Below, one piece after another: positions 22,715-25,183 of a stretch of DNA of 25,183 nt. Every line of letters starts with the position of its first letter. Position 1 is the first letter of the stretch. This DNA is from an uncultured Oscillospiraceae bacterium. Its GTDB lineage: Bacteria; Bacillota; Clostridia; Oscillospirales; Oscillospiraceae. The position numbers and the translations under genes were made by a program. The notes below the pieces were generated by a model. That model was not told where the DNA came from. It saw only the letters and a list, made by a program, of their open reading frames with translations, and made no database searches. The stretch is from the NCBI GenBank assembly GCA_934572445.1, contig CAKTLD010000016.1, forward strand, positions 1-25,183. Reading direction: 5' to 3'.

Positions 22715-23944
22715 ATGGCAATTACAGAACGTACCGTCAAGAACAAACGCAACTCCACTGGCGTTTTGACCGGCAAGCCGGGAATCGTCTATGATGTCAA
22801 TGTCAAATATCGCTCCGAAGGGAAAGTAAAGGCCCATTCGAAAAAGGGCTTTGCAACCAAGAGCGAAGCCCAGCAATACGAGGCCATGATGAAAAATAAA
22901 CTGGCAAACCCGTCCTATGTACCGCCTACGGCATCACAGCGGCGGCTGACTGTGAGAGACTACCTCGCCGAGTGGTTAGAGCGTCATGGCACTGCTAATC
23001 TGCGCCCCAGCACCAAGGCAAGCTATCAGAGTCATATCCGCAATCATATCGATCCCTATATTGGGGACGTCTATCTGGGGCAGCTGACTCCTGCCATGCT
23101 GGATGATATGTTTGCAAAGCTGACTGAGAAGGGGCTATCGCCTTCCTCGGTAAAATATGCTCACCGTATCATTGGTGTGGCCCTTGAACACGCCAGAAAA
23201 TATCACTATATTGAGAGCAATCCGGCCCGAGATATCATCACCAGATTCGGCAAGCAGGGGAAAACTCCTGACCCGTACACGGTAGAAGAGATGCGTCAAC
23301 TGCTGGTTCGAACAGCTGGAACGGACTGGGAGTTGATCGTTGTCCTCGGCGGCCTGTACGGACTGCGACTGAGCGAAATATTTGGACTGCGCTGGAGAAA
23401 TGTTGACTTGGAAAATCAGACGTTCAACGTCATAGAGCAGCTTCCCTTTGCGCTTCCAGCAGGGACTACATACATTAAGGAGATGGCCCCTGTTAAATCC
23501 GGCGACCGAGCTCTGCCTATCACAGACTTAACGCTGCCATATTTTATTCGGCAAAAAGAGCGACAGGACGAGCAGAAACGGCTGTTGGCGATGTCTGGTG
23601 AAACCTACTACGAAAATGATCTGGTGCTTGCCAAACCGAACGGCATTCCCGAACGCAGGGAAAGAGTGTCTGCAAACTTCGGACAGTTTCTTCGCCATCA
23701 GGAACTTCGGCATATTCGCTTCCATGATCTTCGCCATTCGGCAGCAACCAATATGCATGAACTGACAGGAGATTTCTATACTGTAGGTCAGATCCTCGGT
23801 CACAGCTTAAAGGGAATCGGCATTCAGCTCGGAATCTCTAACAATATGGAGGCAGTTACTGCGCAGTATGTGGACGTTCGCCTCGACAGAAAGCGATTTG
23901 TCCTCGATACCTACCACAAGGAAACATTAGGCCATGAAGCATAA
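22715..23944 (+). CDS. int: Tyrosine-recombinase integrase
   Basis: 409 residues. The N-terminal arm-binding AP2-like domain (about 20-65: YDVNVKYRSEGKVKAHSKKG) is followed by a SAM-like core-binding domain (about 78-165) and the catalytic domain with the complete pentad: Arg218 in GLRLSE, Lys261 in PVKSGDR, His337 and Arg340 in HDLRHSAAT, His363 in ILGHS, and the nucleophile Tyr385 in TAQYVDVR. ATG 22715 follows an AAGGAG site 12 nt upstream; the longer frame to 22661 is not needed for any domain. It lies about 380 bp from the right core and catalyses insertion into the tRNA-Ser anticodon loop; this assignment rests on position. Confidence 0.95.
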   Translation: MAITERTVKNKRNSTGVLTGKPGIVYDVNVKYRSEGKVKAHSKKGFATKSEAQQYEAMMKNKLANPSYVPPTASQRRLTVRDYLAEWLERHGTANLRPSTKASYQSHIRNHIDPYIGDVYLGQLTPAMLDDMFAKLTEKGLSPSSVKYAHRIIGVALEHARKYHYIESNPARDIITRFGKQGKTPDPYTVEEMRQLLVRTAGTDWELIVVLGGLYGLRLSEIFGLRWRNVDLENQTFNVIEQLPFALPAGTTYIKEMAPVKSGDRALPITDLTLPYFIRQKERQDEQKRLLAMSGETYYENDLVLAKPNGIPERRERVSANFGQFLRHQELRHIRFHDLRHSAATNMHELTGDFYTVGQILGHSLKGIGIQLGISNNMEAVTAQYVDVRLDRKRFVLDTYHKETLGHEA

Positions 23945-23948
23945 GTAC

Positions 23949-23990
23949 AAGGACATCCTCTCCGAAATGCTGAGGATGTCCTTTCTATTT
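23949..23990 (+). terminator. Terminator after integrase
   Basis: Perfect 12-bp stem AAGGACATCCTC (23949-23960) with GAGGATGTCCTT (23972-23983), then T-rich TCTATTTT. It prevents int transcription from running into the tRNA region. Confidence 0.85.
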
Positions 23991-24044
23991 TGCTTGCAGC
24001 CTTGCACACGTTTATATCGCGTTATATAGGCTGCTGTGGAAGCA

Positions 24045-24066
24045 TCTGTCACCATTTTGGCACCAT
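24045..24066. repeat. 22-bp direct repeat, right copy (putative arm site)
   Basis: Identical to 9337-9358 over 22 bp; flanking bases differ. It lies about 260 bp inside the right core, between int and the carried tRNA. Confidence 0.75.
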
Positions 24067-24159
24067 TGCATTCAAAGCGCAAGCATAATATGCAGTGCCT
24101 GACAGCGAGAGGTTCTCCGCCTATGTGCTAATACAAGAAGCGCGCCAGATATGTAGTGC

Positions 24160-24194
24160 AAAAAAGAAACCTTGGAAACATTGAGTTTCCAAGG
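24160..24194 (-). terminator. Terminator of the carried tRNA-Ser
   Basis: Perfect 10-bp stem (24170-24179 with 24185-24194), 5-nt loop; minus-strand T-tract TTTCTTTTTT (24160-24169). It starts 5 bp past the tRNA CCA. Confidence 0.88.
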
Positions 24195-24199
24195 CTTTT

Positions 24200-24288
24200 T
24201 GGCGGAGCGGGTGGGATTCGAACCCACGTGCCCTTGCGGACAACTTGATTTCGAGTCAAGCTCGTTACGACCACTTCGATACCGCTCC
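24200..24288 (-). tRNA. Complete tRNA-Ser(CGA) carried by the element
   Basis: 89 nt. Acceptor GGAGCGG pairs with CCGCTCC, discriminator G and encoded CCA; anticodon arm CTTGA-CTCGAAA-TCAAG with CGA at 24251-24253; long variable arm GTCC-GCAA-GGGC; T-arm GTGGG-TTCGAAT-CCCAC. It lies between the two halves of the disrupted host tRNA, so it belongs to the insertion. It differs from the reconstructed host tRNA at 17 of 89 positions, mostly as compensated stem changes, yet has the same anticodon and length. Its own terminator follows. No promoter is evident in the 37 bp between it and the host 5' half. Confidence 0.96.
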
Positions 24289-24300
24289 ATACGATAAACT

Positions 24301-24318
24301 TATTCAGTTCTCTGAATA
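24301..24318. repeat. 7-bp hairpin between carried tRNA and host 5' half
   Basis: TATTCAG (24301-24307) and CTGAATA (24312-24318) around TTCT. It might help processing between the truncated tRNA leader and the intact tRNA, or bind integrase at the core. Confidence 0.6.
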
Positions 24319-24325
24319 TGATACA

Positions 24326-24335
24326 TGATTTCGAG
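24326..24335. other. attR: attR core of the 15-kb element
   Basis: TGATTTCGAG, identical to attL at 9193-9202. The same decamer also occurs in the carried tRNA (24246-24255). Confidence 0.85.
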
Positions 24336-24368
24336 TCAGCCCCGTTATGACCACTTCGATACCGCTGC
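24326..24368 (-). pseudogene. 5' half of host tRNA-Ser(CGA), split by the element
   Basis: Minus strand: acceptor GCAGCGG, D-arm TATCGAAGTGGTCATAACGG, 5' anticodon stem and loop GCTGACTCGAAATCA, then unrelated sequence. It completes the 3' half at 9147-9202: acceptor strands GCAGCGG/CCGCTGC and anticodon stem GCTGA/TCAGT pair across the 15-kb gap. Confidence 0.92.
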
Positions 24369-24395
24369 ATATCAGCTGTCATTCACGACTCAAAT

Positions 24396-24424
24396 ATTAT
24401 GCCATAACTTTTCCTGTCTTGCAA
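24396..24424 (-). promoter_or_regulatory. Host tRNA-Ser promoter
   Basis: Minus-strand -35 TTGCAA (24419-24424), 17-bp spacer, -10 CATAAT (24396-24401), about 28 bp before the tRNA 5' end. It now transcribes the severed 5' half and then the carried tRNA. Confidence 0.7.
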
Positions 24425-24459
24425 GGTATTTTTTCGCCTTCCGCGCATATTCTTCCGGT

Positions 24460-25062
24460 ATGAAGAGCGTTTATCTGTCTGTACCCCTGAAAAATTACGA
24501 AAATGCGCTCGCCCTGACCGGCGTGCGCCCCGCCGGATCGCCCGAAGAGGCCGACGTCCTCCTGCTCGTGGGCGGCGGCGACCTTCACCCGCGCCGGTAC
24601 GGCCGGTGCCTTGACGGCGCGTCGGATATCGACGAGGCCCGTGACGCGCGCGAGCTCGCCCTGACCGAGGATTTTCTGCGCCGCGGCCTGCCCGTGTTCG
24701 GGATCTGCCGCGGCCTGCAGCTCATCAACGTCTTCTTCGGCGGCACACTGCATCAGCATATCGGCGGACACAGCCGGTGCGAGGGCTGTGACCGTCTGCA
24801 TCCCGTCTGCGCGGAGACAGGGCTGCTGTGCGCGCTCTATGGCCCGCGCTTCATCGTCAACAGCGCGCACCATCAGTCGGTCGACCGGCTGGGCCGCGGC
24901 CTGCGCGGCCTTGCCCGCGCGGACGACGGCGTGGTCGAGGCGCTCGCGCACGAAAGCCTGCCCGTTTTTGCCGTCCAGTGGCATCCCGAGCGTCTCTGCG
25001 GCGCGTTTTTCCGCCCGGATGCGGCAGACGGCGCACCCCTGTTTGCCGCTTTATTACAGTGA
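24460..25062 (+). CDS. Peptidase C26 / class I glutamine-amidotransferase-like hydrolase
   Basis: 200 residues, short for the C26 family (usually 230-260). The catalytic triad is visible: nucleophile elbow FGICRGLQ, and VQWHPER with His and Glu; also LLLVGGGDLHPRRYG and NSAHHQSVD, typical of PuuD-like gamma-glutamyl-GABA hydrolases. It probably cleaves a gamma-glutamyl amide. The N-terminus is abbreviated (MKSVYLSVPLKNYENALALT). ATG 24460 has no recognisable Shine-Dalgarno sequence, so it is either poorly translated or reads from an atypical leader. High GC marks it as host chromosome, beyond the right end of the element and divergent from the tRNA. Confidence 0.88.
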   Translation: MKSVYLSVPLKNYENALALTGVRPAGSPEEADVLLLVGGGDLHPRRYGRCLDGASDIDEARDARELALTEDFLRRGLPVFGICRGLQLINVFFGGTLHQHIGGHSRCEGCDRLHPVCAETGLLCALYGPRFIVNSAHHQSVDRLGRGLRGLARADDGVVEALAHESLPVFAVQWHPERLCGAFFRPDAADGAPLFAALLQ

Positions 25063-25095
25063 CGCAAAAAAGTAAAAGGAAATTCAGGAAAGTTG

Positions 25096-25124
25096 TTGAC
25101 AAACGGGGGCAATGATGCTATTAT
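25096..25124 (+). promoter_or_regulatory. Strong SigA promoter for a tRNA
   Basis: Consensus -35 TTGACA (25096-25101), 17-bp spacer, -10 TATTAT (25119-25124), about 32 bp before the tRNA-like sequence. Confidence 0.85.
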
Positions 25125-25156
25125 AACGGAGCTGACGATTTTTGCGGAGGGCGAAT

Positions 25157-25183
25157 GCAGGTGTAGCACAATGGCCAGGGCAC
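25157..25183 (+). tRNA. 5' portion of a tRNA, cut by the window end
   Basis: GCAGGTG-TA-GCACAATGG fits the acceptor strand, positions 8-9 and the start of the D-arm of a tRNA. The anticodon lies outside the window, so the amino acid cannot be assigned. Confidence 0.6.

Larger units (their letters stand above)
9193..24335. mobile_element. 15.1-kb integrative element in the anticodon loop of tRNA-Ser(CGA)
   Basis: Bounded by the 10-bp core repeats in the two halves of one tRNA-Ser gene. It carries a tyrosine integrase and excisionase-like gene near the right end, an SF3 helicase/primase, two XRE regulators, Phd-Doc, phage-type small genes, an amidoligase operon and a complete tRNA-Ser. GC is visibly lower than the flanks, especially at 9.4-12.2 and 19.2-20.7 kb. 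No relaxase, terminase, portal, capsid or tail gene is present. Size and gene content resemble phage satellites (PICI-like) or non-conjugative integrative elements; the class is inferred. Confidence 0.88.

Noticed and set aside
22316-23944. Element as an integrative conjugative element
   Set aside because: No relaxase, coupling protein or type IV secretion gene lies between the core repeats.
9147-24288. The 3' half at 9147 and the intact tRNA at 24200 as simple attL/attR of one tRNA
   Set aside because: The two differ at acceptor, variable arm and T-stem positions, so they are not copies of one site; the 3' half matches the 5' half at 24326-24368 instead.

Overview
The window looks like a chromosome segment of a Gram-positive anaerobe of the class Clostridia, probably a gut Oscillospiraceae/Ruminococcaceae type. 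The evidence is the strong AAAGGAG-type ribosome binding sites, consensus SigA promoters, tRNA genes with encoded CCA, and a GC-rich chromosomal background. That background is interrupted by a more AT-rich accessory region. This placement is inference; no species is claimed.

Layout. (1) 1-1.4 kb: an xis gene of Tn916/Tn1549 type with two tiny coupled ORFs and decayed sequence, read as the relic of a conjugative element, plus a 71-bp inverted repeat. (2) 1.4-9.1 kb, all on the minus strand: a truncated LysR gene; a malic enzyme-fumarase operon (fumarate to malate to pyruvate) with its own promoter; two genes truncated into each other by a deletion (carboxymuconolactone decarboxylase-like and DUF6282-like); a flavodoxin lipoprotein coupled to a MerR regulator; an intact LysR regulator; and an NSS sodium-coupled amino-acid transporter. 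(3) 9.19-24.34 kb: a 15.1-kb integrative element. (4) 24.46 kb to the end: a C26 glutamine-amidotransferase-like hydrolase, then a strong promoter and the first bases of another tRNA.

The element is the main result. It has split a host tRNA-Ser(CGA) gene inside its anticodon loop. The 3' half lies at 9147-9202 and the 5' half at 24326-24368, and they share a 10-bp core (TGATTTCGAG). Joined at the core they give a complete 89-nt tRNA-Ser. The insertion does not rebuild the tRNA at the junction. Instead, just inside its right end, it carries a separate, divergent but complete tRNA-Ser(CGA) (24200-24288) with its own terminator, 37 bp downstream of the severed host 5' half and therefore under the host tRNA promoter. 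The element appears to break a tRNA gene and supply a substitute. A 22-bp direct repeat near each end may be integrase arm sites, and the left copy overlaps an outward promoter.

The element encodes a tyrosine integrase, an excisionase-like protein and a D5/P4-type SF3 helicase. It has no relaxase, terminase, capsid or tail gene, so it resembles a phage satellite (PICI-like) or a non-conjugative integrative element. Cargo, left to right: an AT-rich operon of unknown function (membrane protein, 555-aa protein with Sel1-like repeats, 53-aa protein); an XRE regulator; a 51-aa membrane peptide; a second XRE regulator behind a perfect 39-bp palindrome; a membrane-anchored Ser/Thr kinase; Phd-Doc toxin-antitoxin; an operon with a zinc-ribbon amidoligase, a class II glutamine amidotransferase, two phage-type small proteins and two micro-ORFs; a 75-aa HTH protein; and a 386-aa orphan. 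The best candidates for undescribed biology are the tRNA split-and-replace arrangement, the 9.4-12.1 kb operon and the amidoligase operon.
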